Positions 27,822 through 36,546 of a DNA stretch of 64,000 nucleotides are shown here, piece by piece. The stretch covers positions 2,480,001 through 2,544,000 of the forward strand of contig NZ_LT629695.1 in NCBI RefSeq assembly GCF_900099705.1, given 5' to 3'. This DNA comes from Agrococcus jejuensis (GTDB lineage Bacteria; Actinomycetota; Actinomycetes; Actinomycetales; Microbacteriaceae). How positions within the stretch are numbered: the stretch's first letter is position 1; each line of letters begins with the position of its first letter. The notes under the pieces are model-generated. The model had not been told where the DNA came from. It made no database searches and saw nothing but the letters and a program-made list of their open reading frames with translations. A program made the translations under genes and the position numbers.

Positions 27822-28892
27822 ATGTCCCGCACCGCCCTCCGTCTCGTCGCGCCCGTCGCCCTCGTCGCGCTCGCGCTCACCGCGTGCCAGGCCGCGCCCG
27901 AGCAGAGCGGAGACGGCGACGCCGCCGCCTCCGACGTCTGCGCGCAGATGGTCACGAACTCCGGCGGTCTCGAGGACCGCTCGTTCAACCAGGCCTCGTG
28001 GGCCGGCATGGAGCAGGCCGAGGACGAGCTCGGCGTCGACGTCAACGTGCTCGTCTCGACGAGCGAGTCCGACCTCGCGCCCAACGTCGAGGCCGCCGTC
28101 GGCACCGGCTGCGACTTCGTGCTCACCGTCGGCTACGAGCTCGCCGCCGCGACGGGCGAGGAGGCCGAGGCGAACCCCGACGTGCAGTTCGCGATCGTCG
28201 ACGAGGTCGTCGAGGCCCCGAACGTGCGCCCCATCGTCTTCGACACGGCGCAGGCGTCGTACCTCGCCGGCTACCTCGCCGCCGGCGTGACCCAGACGGG
28301 CGTCGTCGCGACGTTCGGCGGCGGCAACCAGCCGCCCGTCACGCTGTTCATGGACGGCTACGTGCAGGGCGTCGACGCCTACAACGCGGCCCACGGCACG
28401 AGCGTGCAGGTGCTCGGCTGGGACGTCGAGGCGCAGGACGGCATCTTCACCGGCGACTTCGAGAACGTGCAGCTCGGCCAGGCGACGTCGCAGTCGCTCA
28501 TCGCCCAGGGCGCCGACGTCATCCTGCCCGTCGCGGGCCAGGTCGGCGAGGGCGCGTTCCTCGCGTCGATCGACGCCGGCTCGTCGGCCCTCGTGATCTG
28601 GGTCGACTCCGACGGCTACGAGACGCTGCCCGAGGAGTACCACCCGCTGCTGCTCACGACCGTCGAGAAGAACACGCAGGCGTTCGTCGTGCAGGCGATC
28701 AGCGACCTCGTCGACTCGGGCGAGGTCACCGACGAGCCGCTGATCGGCACGCTCGAGAACGAGGGCGTCGGCCTCGCCGACTACCACGACCTCGCCGACC
28801 GCGTGAGCCCCGAGCTGCAGGCCGAGCTCGACGCGCTGCGCGAGCAGATCGTCTCGGGCGAGGTCACGGTCGAGAGCCCCAGCGCCCCGTAG
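27822..28892 (+). CDS. BMP-family substrate-binding lipoprotein (orphan)
   Basis: A 356-residue lipoprotein with signal MSRTALRLVAPVALVALALTAC (lipobox LTAC). The mature part is a BMP/Med-type periplasmic-binding fold: GGLEDRSFNQASWAGM, a cleft segment with PPVTLFMDGYVQGVDAYN, and VQVLGWDVEAQDG, closely matching the protein at 53121-54212. BMP proteins commonly bind nucleosides. No ABC ATPase or permease gene is adjacent, so it must use a transporter encoded elsewhere, possibly the one at 54349-58543. The ATG follows TGGAGCACCG. A strong hairpin ends the gene. It borders the polyol cluster, but no operator-like motif is seen before it. Confidence 0.88.
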   Translation: MSRTALRLVAPVALVALALTACQAAPEQSGDGDAAASDVCAQMVTNSGGLEDRSFNQASWAGMEQAEDELGVDVNVLVSTSESDLAPNVEAAVGTGCDFVLTVGYELAAATGEEAEANPDVQFAIVDEVVEAPNVRPIVFDTAQASYLAGYLAAGVTQTGVVATFGGGNQPPVTLFMDGYVQGVDAYNAAHGTSVQVLGWDVEAQDGIFTGDFENVQLGQATSQSLIAQGADVILPVAGQVGEGAFLASIDAGSSALVIWVDSDGYETLPEEYHPLLLTTVEKNTQAFVVQAISDLVDSGEVTDEPLIGTLENEGVGLADYHDLADRVSPELQAELDALREQIVSGEVTVESPSAP

Positions 28893-28918
28893 GCCAGCCT
28901 GCGCCGTGCGCGCAGGAT

Positions 28919-28959
28919 GAAGGCCCCGGATGCCGATGTGGGAGGCGTCCGGGGCCTTC
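28919..28959. terminator. Strong hairpin between convergent genes
   Basis: A 16-bp stem (GAAGGCCCCGGATGCC paired with GGCGTCCGGGGCCTTC, one G-T pair) closes a nine-base loop. It lies between the BMP lipoprotein gene (plus) and the GlpD-like gene (minus) and can serve both directions. Confidence 0.8.
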
Positions 28960-29029
28960 GTGCGTCCCCGTGTCGCAGGCCGGGGATGCGACCCGCCCGT
29001 GCCGGGATCGGCGCGGGCGGGAGTCTTCG

Positions 29030-30682
<1,653 letters not shown>

Positions 30683-30733
30683 GCTCTGTCTCCATCGACG
30701 GCGCATCGCGCGTCCCTGCGCGTGCGGCTAGGC

Positions 30734-30755
30734 TGTCTATACAACCATACACAAC
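30734..30755. promoter_or_regulatory. Candidate GntR operator B between the GlpD-like and TPI-like genes
   Basis: TGTCTATACAAC at 30734-30745 is followed by CATACACAAC. On the minus strand this reads GTTGTATAGACA, matching the motif at 43941-43955 over GTTGTATAGAC. TATAGA here can serve as the -10 box for the GlpD-like gene. The match to four other sites in the cluster supports a shared regulator; the assignment to the local GntR protein is inferred. Confidence 0.6.
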
Positions 30756-30775
30756 CTCGACGAAGAGGAGCCAGG

Positions 30776-31552
30776 GTGACGACGCAGCTGCCGACGACCA
30801 TGACCGGATGCAGCCCCAAGGGGTACCTGACGGCGGATGCCGCACGCGAGTGGATCGCGGTCGTGCGCGACGGTCTCGCCGCGACCGGTGGCGTGGGCGC
30901 GTTCGCGTGCATGCCGTATCCGCTCGTCGCGCAGACGGTGGAGGCGCTCGCGCCGCTCGGCGCGCTCGTGGGCACGCAGGACGTGTCGGCGCACCCCGTC
31001 GGCCCCTTCACCGGTGAGGTCAGCGCCGAGCTGCTCGCGGGCCTCGGCTCGACGCTCGCGATGGTCGGGCACCCCGAGCGCGTGCGCCACGTCGGCGAGG
31101 GACCCGAGGACTTCGCGGCGAAGTCGGAGGCCGCCGCCGCGCACGGCATCGTGCCCATCCTCATCGTCGGCGAGCCCGAGCGCGGCCGCGACCCCGAGGA
31201 GGTCATCCGCCCGCAGCTCGACGTCGCCTTCGCGCGCGTGCCGTCGGATGCGCCGGTCGTCGTCGCGTACGAGCCGACCTGGGCGATCGGGGCGCCGGAG
31301 CCGGCGCCGCCGAGCCATGTCGTGGACGTGGTGGAGCGCATCCGCGGCATGCTCGCCGAGCGGGCGGGGGAGTCGCGCGTGCTCTACGGCGGCAGCGCCG
31401 GCCCCGGCACGTTCGCGGCGATCGCGGCGCACGGGCGCGAGGTGGGGCGACCGGCGGGCATCCCCGACGGCGTCTTCCTGGGGCGTGCAGGCGTCGACCC
31501 GCGCGGCTTCCTCGCGGCGGTGGCCGAGGTGCGCGAGGCGACGGCCAGCTGA
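30776..31552 (+). CDS. Triosephosphate isomerase paralogue (EryH/TpiA2-like)
   Basis: A 258-residue TIM-barrel isomerase. The catalytic Lys is expected at residue 15 (MTGCSPKGYLT), the electrophilic His region is AMVGHPERVRHVGE, and the catalytic Glu lies in the near-perfect signature AYEPTWAIG. The phosphate-binding loops LYGGSAGP and FLGRAGVDP are kept. The lead SPKGYL differs from the NWKMN start of central TpiA and resembles the paralogues used for L-erythrulose 1-phosphate in erythritol pathways. It either interconverts triose phosphates or acts on a tetrulose phosphate. The GTG start at 30776 has GAGGAG upstream. It is divergent from the GlpD-like gene over a shared operator. Confidence 0.85.
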   Translation: MTTQLPTTMTGCSPKGYLTADAAREWIAVVRDGLAATGGVGAFACMPYPLVAQTVEALAPLGALVGTQDVSAHPVGPFTGEVSAELLAGLGSTLAMVGHPERVRHVGEGPEDFAAKSEAAAAHGIVPILIVGEPERGRDPEEVIRPQLDVAFARVPSDAPVVVAYEPTWAIGAPEPAPPSHVVDVVERIRGMLAERAGESRVLYGGSAGPGTFAAIAAHGREVGRPAGIPDGVFLGRAGVDPRGFLAAVAEVREATAS

Positions 31553-31598
31553 GCCCCGCCAAGACCCTCCCCGAGACCGGTCCGTCCCCAAGGCCGAT

Positions 31599-31611
31599 CC
31601 TCAGGGAGCGG
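31599..31611. repeat. Solitary CCTCAGGGAGCGG repeat half-site
   Basis: This 13-base word also occurs at 38229-38241 (right arm of the large palindrome) and at 60321-60333. Here it lies just past the TPI-like gene, in the gap before the convergent RuBisCO-like gene. It looks like a remnant of a dispersed palindromic element. Confidence 0.55.
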
Positions 31612-31671
31612 TGGGGGTGCAGCCCGCGGATGGGTGCGTGGCGCGCTCAGGCGTGCAGCCGAGCGCTGGCC

Positions 31672-32946
31672 TCAGTCCAGCGCACCCCACGCGTCGATCG
31701 CCTGCCGCAGCTCCTCGTGCTCGGCGACGGCATCCGCCAGCGGCACGCCCGCGACGCGCGCGTCGATCGCCTGCCGCATCGCCCGCACGCCGGCGGCAGC
31801 GCCGCCGGGGTGGCCCTGGATGGCGCCGCCGGCACCGAGGATCGTGTCGACGCCGAGGTCGGTGACGTAGCGGTCGACCGTGCCGGGGTGCACGCCGCCG
31901 CCGATGATCGGCATCGTCGGCTTGAGCCCGGGCCGCGGCAGCAGCATCTGGTGCGCCGTGCGCACGTACGACAGCCTGCGGATCGAGCCGCCGCCGTACG
32001 GCGTCTGCACGAGCGCCATGTCGGCGCCGGCCATGCGCGGCAGCAGCCCCATGGCGATGGGTGCGGACATGCCCGTCGCGGGCCCCTCGAAGAACGGCGC
32101 CGCGCCGGCGAAGTGGCCGAGCACCGGCACGTCGACGGCCTCGGCGAGCGCCTCGAGCGAGCCGTAGCCAGCCGTCGCGTACGTCACCATGACGGCGCGG
32201 GCGCCCGCATCCACGGCCCGGCGCGCGGTGTCGAGCATGCGGTCGGGTCGGTCGGTGACGTTGGGCACGTAGATCGTCTCGACGCCCGTCTCGCCCGCCG
32301 CCTCCTTCGCCGCCGCCGTGAAGAGGCGCACGCGCTCGACGACGGGGGAGTAGGGCGGGTTGGCGATGAGCTCGTCGTCCTTGATGAGGTCGATGCCGCC
32401 GAGGGCCGTCTCGCGGAAGATGTCGCGCGCCGCCTCGGGCGTGAGGCCCGCGCACGGCTTGATCATGTTGAGCAGCAGCGGCCGCCCCTGCACGCCCGTG
32501 AGCGCGCGCAGCCCCTCGACGCCGAGCTTCGGCCCCGACAGGGTTGCGCTGAGGGAGTCGGGCAGCTCGACGTCGACGAGCTTCGCCTCGACCGACGTCG
32601 ACGAGTCGTTGCCGAGCAGCGTCGTGAGCAGCATGGGGATGGAGTCGCCGACGTTGATCGTGGGCAGCGCGATGCGCACGAGGTAGCCGAGCCGCTCGGG
32701 CGCCTCGCCGACGTCGATCGGCGGCACGGAGAGCACGCTGAGCACGCGCGCCTCGTGGCGGGCGCGCATCTCGGCGGTGATGCCCGGCACCGGCAGCCAC
32801 GTGCCGATCGTCTGACCCACGGCGAAGCCCGTCATGCGTGCGAGCGCGTCGGCGTCGGCGGGCAGGTCGAGCGCGTACGTGGCGACGACGTGGTCGCCGC
32901 CGCGCAGCTGCTCGGGGGTCGCGAAGAGGTCGAGGGCGGAGGGCAT
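31672..32946 (-). CDS. RuBisCO-like protein (form IV-type, non-CO2-fixing)
   Basis: A 424-residue member of the RuBisCO large-subunit superfamily. The KDDE metal-site motif (residues 189-192 in GGIDLIKDDELIANPP) and the catalytic-site Lys in NMIKPCAGL (163) are kept. The segment LGHFAGAAPF supplies a His at 278. The loop-6 Lys of true RuBisCO (motif GTVVGK) is not found; the region reads MALVQTPYGGG. Such proteins catalyse enolisation, isomerisation or decarboxylation of sugar phosphates, for example OiaX in D-apiose catabolism or MtnW in methionine salvage. It is the last gene of an operon after a HAD phosphatase and a membrane protein. Its reaction here is unknown. Confidence 0.88.
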   Translation of the reverse strand: MPSALDLFATPEQLRGGDHVVATYALDLPADADALARMTGFAVGQTIGTWLPVPGITAEMRARHEARVLSVLSVPPIDVGEAPERLGYLVRIALPTINVGDSIPMLLTTLLGNDSSTSVEAKLVDVELPDSLSATLSGPKLGVEGLRALTGVQGRPLLLNMIKPCAGLTPEAARDIFRETALGGIDLIKDDELIANPPYSPVVERVRLFTAAAKEAAGETGVETIYVPNVTDRPDRMLDTARRAVDAGARAVMVTYATAGYGSLEALAEAVDVPVLGHFAGAAPFFEGPATGMSAPIAMGLLPRMAGADMALVQTPYGGGSIRRLSYVRTAHQMLLPRPGLKPTMPIIGGGVHPGTVDRYVTDLGVDTILGAGGAIQGHPGGAAAGVRAMRQAIDARVAGVPLADAVAEHEELRQAIDAWGALD

Positions 32947-32974
32947 GCGGATGCCTTTCGTGGCGCGGCGCGGC

Positions 32975-33784
32975 TCAGGCCGCGGCGAGATGGTCGACGA
33001 GGGTCTCGAGGATCTCGGCGGCGCCGTCCTCGGCGTGGTGCCCCGTCTGCCTGGTGGTGACGGCGAGCACCTCGTCGCGGGCGTTGCCCATCGCGACGGG
33101 GTGGCCGATGCGGCGCAGCCAGATCACGTCGTTGCCGCCGTCGCCGAGGCCGAGCACGTCGCCGTGGTCGATGGCGTCGCCCAGCAGCAGGTCGAGCGCG
33201 GTCGCCTTCGTCGCGTGGGGCGCGACGACCTCGAAGAACACGTCCATCGAGCGCGTCGCCTGCGGCACGCGCTGCAGGATCTCGGCGGCGGCGTCGTCGA
33301 GCTGGTCGGGGGTGCCGTGCAGCATGATCTTCACGATCTCGCCCGGCGCGACGGCCTCGACGTCGCCGATGCGCACGTCCTGCTCGTTGAGCTCGACGAG
33401 GGTGTCGGCGAGCAGGCCGGGCGCGTCGACCCAGATGTCGTCGCGCGTCCACCACGTGAGCCCGAGGCCCAGGTCGTGGTGCAGGCGCACGAGCTCCGCC
33501 ACGTCGTCGTCGCCGAGCGGGATCGTGCGCAGGTCGCGGTCGTCGACCGGGTCGAAGACGATCGACCCGTTCGACGCCGCGACGGGGTTGTCGATGCCCA
33601 GCTCACGGGCGAGGCCGAGCACGCTGCGGCGCGACCTGCCCGTGAGGAGGTAGACCGGGAGCCCGGCGTCGAGCACGCCGCGGATCGCGGCGGCCGTGCG
33701 GTCGCTCACCCTGTGATCGGCGCCGGCGATCGTGCCGTCGACGTCGACTGCCACGGCGCGCACGCCTGCGAGGCTCCCGGTCAT
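32975..33784 (-). CDS. Cof-type HAD phosphatase
   Basis: A 269-residue HAD-superfamily hydrolase of class IIB. Motif I is AVAVDVDGTIAG with the nucleophile Asp and the acid Asp two residues on, motif II is LLTGRS, the catalytic Lys is probably in APHATKATAL, and motif IV is GLGDGGNDVIWL. Members dephosphorylate sugar phosphates or phospho-cofactors in the cytosol. It lies in the middle of a three-gene operon, 19 bases after the membrane protein gene and 28 bases before the RuBisCO-like gene. This suggests it removes phosphate from an intermediate or side product of that pathway. Confidence 0.88.
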   Translation of the reverse strand: MTGSLAGVRAVAVDVDGTIAGADHRVSDRTAAAIRGVLDAGLPVYLLTGRSRRSVLGLARELGIDNPVAASNGSIVFDPVDDRDLRTIPLGDDDVAELVRLHHDLGLGLTWWTRDDIWVDAPGLLADTLVELNEQDVRIGDVEAVAPGEIVKIMLHGTPDQLDDAAAEILQRVPQATRSMDVFFEVVAPHATKATALDLLLGDAIDHGDVLGLGDGGNDVIWLRRIGHPVAMGNARDEVLAVTTRQTGHHAEDGAAEILETLVDHLAAA

Positions 33785-33803
33785 CGTGTCGTGCCCTCCC
33801 GGC

Positions 33804-34736
33804 TCAGACCAGCGCGCCGAGCGCGAGCACGAGCGTCGTCGCCGGGAAGATCGCGAAGGCCGGCGGGTCGATGTGGGTGTCGCCGTGGCTGAGCGAGATG
33901 CGGGCGAACAGCTCGCCGAGCCATGCGCCGATGAGGCCGACGACGGCGCCGATGAGCACGGCGAGCCACGTCATCTCGCCGACGAGCGGCAGGAACGTGA
34001 CGGCGGCGAGGCCGGCGGGCAGCGTGATGTGGTGGGTGACGGGCATCGCGTGGCCGGCGGAGGCGAACGCGAGCGACACGGCCGAGACGCCGAACATGAG
34101 CACCTGCGCGTTGCCGGCGACCTGCGGGTACGCCTCGAGCACGGTGACGGATGCGAACGCGGCCAGCAGGCCGGCGAAGACGCCGAGGGCCGTGAGCGGG
34201 CCGAAGCGCTCCTGGTGCTCGACCCAGCGGCCGGTCTCGGTCGGCTCGTACGCCGCCCATCCGCTCTTGCCGGAGTCGTTCTTGGGGAACAGGCCCTTCT
34301 TGCCGAACGCGAGGCGGGCGATGAGCGCCGAGATCACGACGGTGAAGGCGACCGAGTCGGTGTTGGCGCCGAACCAGGGGATGATCGCGACGACCTTCTG
34401 GATGAGGTAGCCGAGCACGCCGAAGCCGGCGCCGACGAGCAGCACGTCGGGCTTCGCGAGGCTCGCGAGCGGCAGCGCGATGTCGCGTGCGTTCGTGCCG
34501 TAGCGGCGGCCGGCGTACGCGACGGCGGCGACGCCACCCGCGAAGGCGATGTGGGGGCCGAAGACCGGACCGAAGGCGACGTCCCCCAAGAAGGCGGCGT
34601 CCCCCGATCCGATGAGCACGGCGAAGCCCGTGAGCACCATGAAGCCGGTGAAGATGAAGGCGTGGAGGCCTCCGATCGCGGCGCCGAAGAAGCCGCCAGC
34701 GGCCGCTCCGAGGATCGAGATCAGGTCGATGTCCAT
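33804..34736 (-). CDS. Multipass membrane protein of unknown function, candidate transporter of the cluster
   Basis: A 310-residue protein with about eight hydrophobic segments. Gly-rich helices such as GAAAGGFFGAAIGGLHAFIF and HIAFAGGVAAVAYAGRR, one hydrophilic cytosolic loop near 155-185, and paired acidic/His residues at the end (SHGDTHIDPPAFAIFP) are visible. I do not recognise the family. It heads the operon with the HAD phosphatase and the RuBisCO-like protein and shares a promoter gap with the GlpK-like pair. No other permease is seen in this part of the window, so it is the leading candidate for uptake of the pathway substrate. That role is inferred from position only. Confidence 0.6.
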   Translation of the reverse strand: MDIDLISILGAAAGGFFGAAIGGLHAFIFTGFMVLTGFAVLIGSGDAAFLGDVAFGPVFGPHIAFAGGVAAVAYAGRRYGTNARDIALPLASLAKPDVLLVGAGFGVLGYLIQKVVAIIPWFGANTDSVAFTVVISALIARLAFGKKGLFPKNDSGKSGWAAYEPTETGRWVEHQERFGPLTALGVFAGLLAAFASVTVLEAYPQVAGNAQVLMFGVSAVSLAFASAGHAMPVTHHITLPAGLAAVTFLPLVGEMTWLAVLIGAVVGLIGAWLGELFARISLSHGDTHIDPPAFAIFPATTLVLALGALV

Positions 34737-34845
34737 GCAGTTGTCCTTTGCGTCACGTCATCGTGGACGGCGGATCCTGCGTGATCCGCACTCGGGGTGG
34801 CCCCCGAGCGTACCGATCGTATCCATGCCCATCAGACAGGGCAAT

Positions 34846-34861
34846 ACTTGACTAGACAAGT
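34846..34861. promoter_or_regulatory. Candidate GntR operator A between the membrane-protein operon and the GlpK-like genes
   Basis: ACTTGACTAGACAAGT is an almost perfect 16-base palindrome. TTGACT within it can act as a -35 box for the plus-strand kinase gene, with TAGGTT 18 bases on as a -10. The half-site ACTTGTC on the opposite strand recurs at 39906-39923 and 43941-43955. Confidence 0.65.
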
Positions 34862-34938
34862 GGAGTCCGCCTAGGTTCCTGACCAGCCAGCCGCACCGTC
34901 GCGGCACCGGCGTCCATCACGACGAAGTGAGCACGACC

Positions 34939-36441
34939 ATGGTCAAGTACATCCTGGGCATCGACGAGGGCACCACGAGCGCACGCGCGTTCGTCATCGA
35001 TCAGGACACCAACGTCGTCGGATTCGGCCAGGCCGAGCTGACGCAGATCTACCCGCGCAACGGCTGGATCGAGCACGACCCCATGCAGATCCTCAACGTG
35101 CAGCTCGAGGTCATCCGGGCCGCGCTGCGCGACGCGAACATCACCCCTGACCAGCTCTCGGGCGTCGGGCTCACGAACCAGCGCGAGACCGGCATCGTGT
35201 GGGAGAAGGACACGGGCCGCCCCATCCACAACGCCATCGTGTGGGCGTCGCGCCACTCGGTCGACATCGTGCAGGGATGGGTCGACCAGGGGATCGGCGA
35301 CCAGATCCAGGAGAGCACGGGCCTCATCCCCGACGCGTACTACACGGCCTCGAAGATCCGCTTCATCCTCGACGCCGTGCCCGGCGCCCAGGCGCGCGCC
35401 GAGGCCGGCGAGCTGCTCGCCGGCACCGTCGACACGTGGCTCATCTGGAACCTCACCGGCCGCCGCTCGTTCGTCACCGACTACTCGAACGCGTCGCGCA
35501 CGATGATGATGAACCTCGAGACGCTGCAGTGGGACGAGGAGCTGCTCGGCCACTACGGCATCCCCAAGGCGATGCTCGCCGAGATCGTGCCGTCGGACTC
35601 CGACTTCGGCTCGATCGAGCCCACGTTCGGCGCCGACGTGCGCATCGGCTCGAACCTCGGCGACCAGCAGGCCGGCCTCTTCGGCCAGGCGGCGTTCGAG
35701 CAGGGCCAGGTGAAGATGACGTACGGCACCGCCGGCGTGCTCAACATCAACTGCGGCACGACGCCGCAGCGCATCGAGGGCCTCACGCCGTCGCTCGCCT
35801 GGGGCGTGCAGGGCAAGACCGCCTACGAGGTCGAGGGCGTGCTCTTCGCCATGGGCAAGACCATGCAGTGGCTGCGCGACGACCTGCAGCTCATCCACGC
35901 CGCGCCCGACTCCGAGTGGTACGCCGGCCAGGTGCAGTCGACGGAGGGGGTGTACCTCGTGCCCGCCTTCACGGGCCTCGCCGCCCCCACGTGGGACCCG
36001 CACGCGCGCGCCGCGATCATCGGCATGTCCAACGCGACGAACCGCCTGCACATCATCCGCGCCGCCGTGGAGTCGATGGTGTTCCAGACGCGCGACGTCT
36101 ACGAGGCCGCGCTCGCCGGCGCACCCGACCTGCGCATCCCCGAGCTGCGCGTCGACGGCGGCGCCGTGAAGAACAACCTGCTGTGCCAGCTGCAGTCCGA
36201 CCTGCTCGGCATCCCCGTCATCCGTCCGAAGAACGCGGAGGCGACGATCTTCGGCGCCATGCTGCTCGCGGGCCTCACGACCGGCGTCTACGACAGCCTC
36301 GACGAGATCGCCTCGAAGTGGGCCGTCGACCGCGTGTTCGAGCCGCAGATGAGCCGCGACGAGGCCGACGCGAAGTACGCCGGCTGGCGCGCCGCGCGCG
36401 AGCTCACGAAGGGGTGGACCAAGAAGGTCGACGTCTCGTAG
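34939..36441 (+). CDS. Glycerol-kinase-like FGGY polyol kinase, paralogue 1
   Basis: A 500-residue FGGY kinase with the GlpK layout: GIDEGTTSARAFVID (phosphate 1), TNQRET with Arg 82 and Glu 83, LGDQQAGLFGQ with the catalytic Asp, TYGTAGVL, VDGGAVKNNLL and the adenosine region. Compared with E. coli GlpK, the polyol-contacting Trp (102), Tyr (134) and Asp are kept, but the usual VWQCRRT is VWASRHS. It phosphorylates glycerol or a similar polyol. ATG 34939 was chosen by alignment with the second paralogue; a GTG 12 bases earlier is possible. A hairpin follows it, and the paralogue gene lies 105 bases downstream. Confidence 0.85.
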   Translation: MVKYILGIDEGTTSARAFVIDQDTNVVGFGQAELTQIYPRNGWIEHDPMQILNVQLEVIRAALRDANITPDQLSGVGLTNQRETGIVWEKDTGRPIHNAIVWASRHSVDIVQGWVDQGIGDQIQESTGLIPDAYYTASKIRFILDAVPGAQARAEAGELLAGTVDTWLIWNLTGRRSFVTDYSNASRTMMMNLETLQWDEELLGHYGIPKAMLAEIVPSDSDFGSIEPTFGADVRIGSNLGDQQAGLFGQAAFEQGQVKMTYGTAGVLNINCGTTPQRIEGLTPSLAWGVQGKTAYEVEGVLFAMGKTMQWLRDDLQLIHAAPDSEWYAGQVQSTEGVYLVPAFTGLAAPTWDPHARAAIIGMSNATNRLHIIRAAVESMVFQTRDVYEAALAGAPDLRIPELRVDGGAVKNNLLCQLQSDLLGIPVIRPKNAEATIFGAMLLAGLTTGVYDSLDEIASKWAVDRVFEPQMSRDEADAKYAGWRAARELTKGWTKKVDVS

Positions 36442-36448
36442 TCGTTCG

Positions 36449-36482
36449 GATGCGCCGGGTCGCGCTCGCGGCCCGGCGCATC
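36449..36482 (+). terminator. Hairpin between the two GlpK-like genes
   Basis: An 11-bp perfect stem (GATGCGCCGGG with CCCGGCGCATC) closes a 12-base loop seven bases after the stop of paralogue 1. It may end or attenuate transcription before paralogue 2, giving unequal expression. Confidence 0.55.
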
Positions 36483-36502
36483 GCTGCGACCCCCATCCAT
36501 CG

Positions 36503-36535
36503 CCAGATCCACCGCAGACCCAGATCCACCGCAGA
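36503..36535 (+). repeat. Tandem 16-bp direct repeat upstream of GlpK-like paralogue 2
   Basis: CCAGATCCACCGCAGA occurs twice, at 36503-36518 and 36520-36535, one base apart, and ends 11 bases before the ATG. It overlaps the ribosome-binding region, so it could affect translation, or it may be a simple replication-slippage duplication. Confidence 0.7.
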
Positions 36536-36546
36536 GAAGAGACCCC

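Noticed and set aside
31672..32946. True RuBisCO (CO2-fixing) or methionine-salvage MtnW
   Set aside because: The loop-6 Lys motif is not found, no phosphoribulokinase is nearby, and no methionine-salvage gene is in the window.
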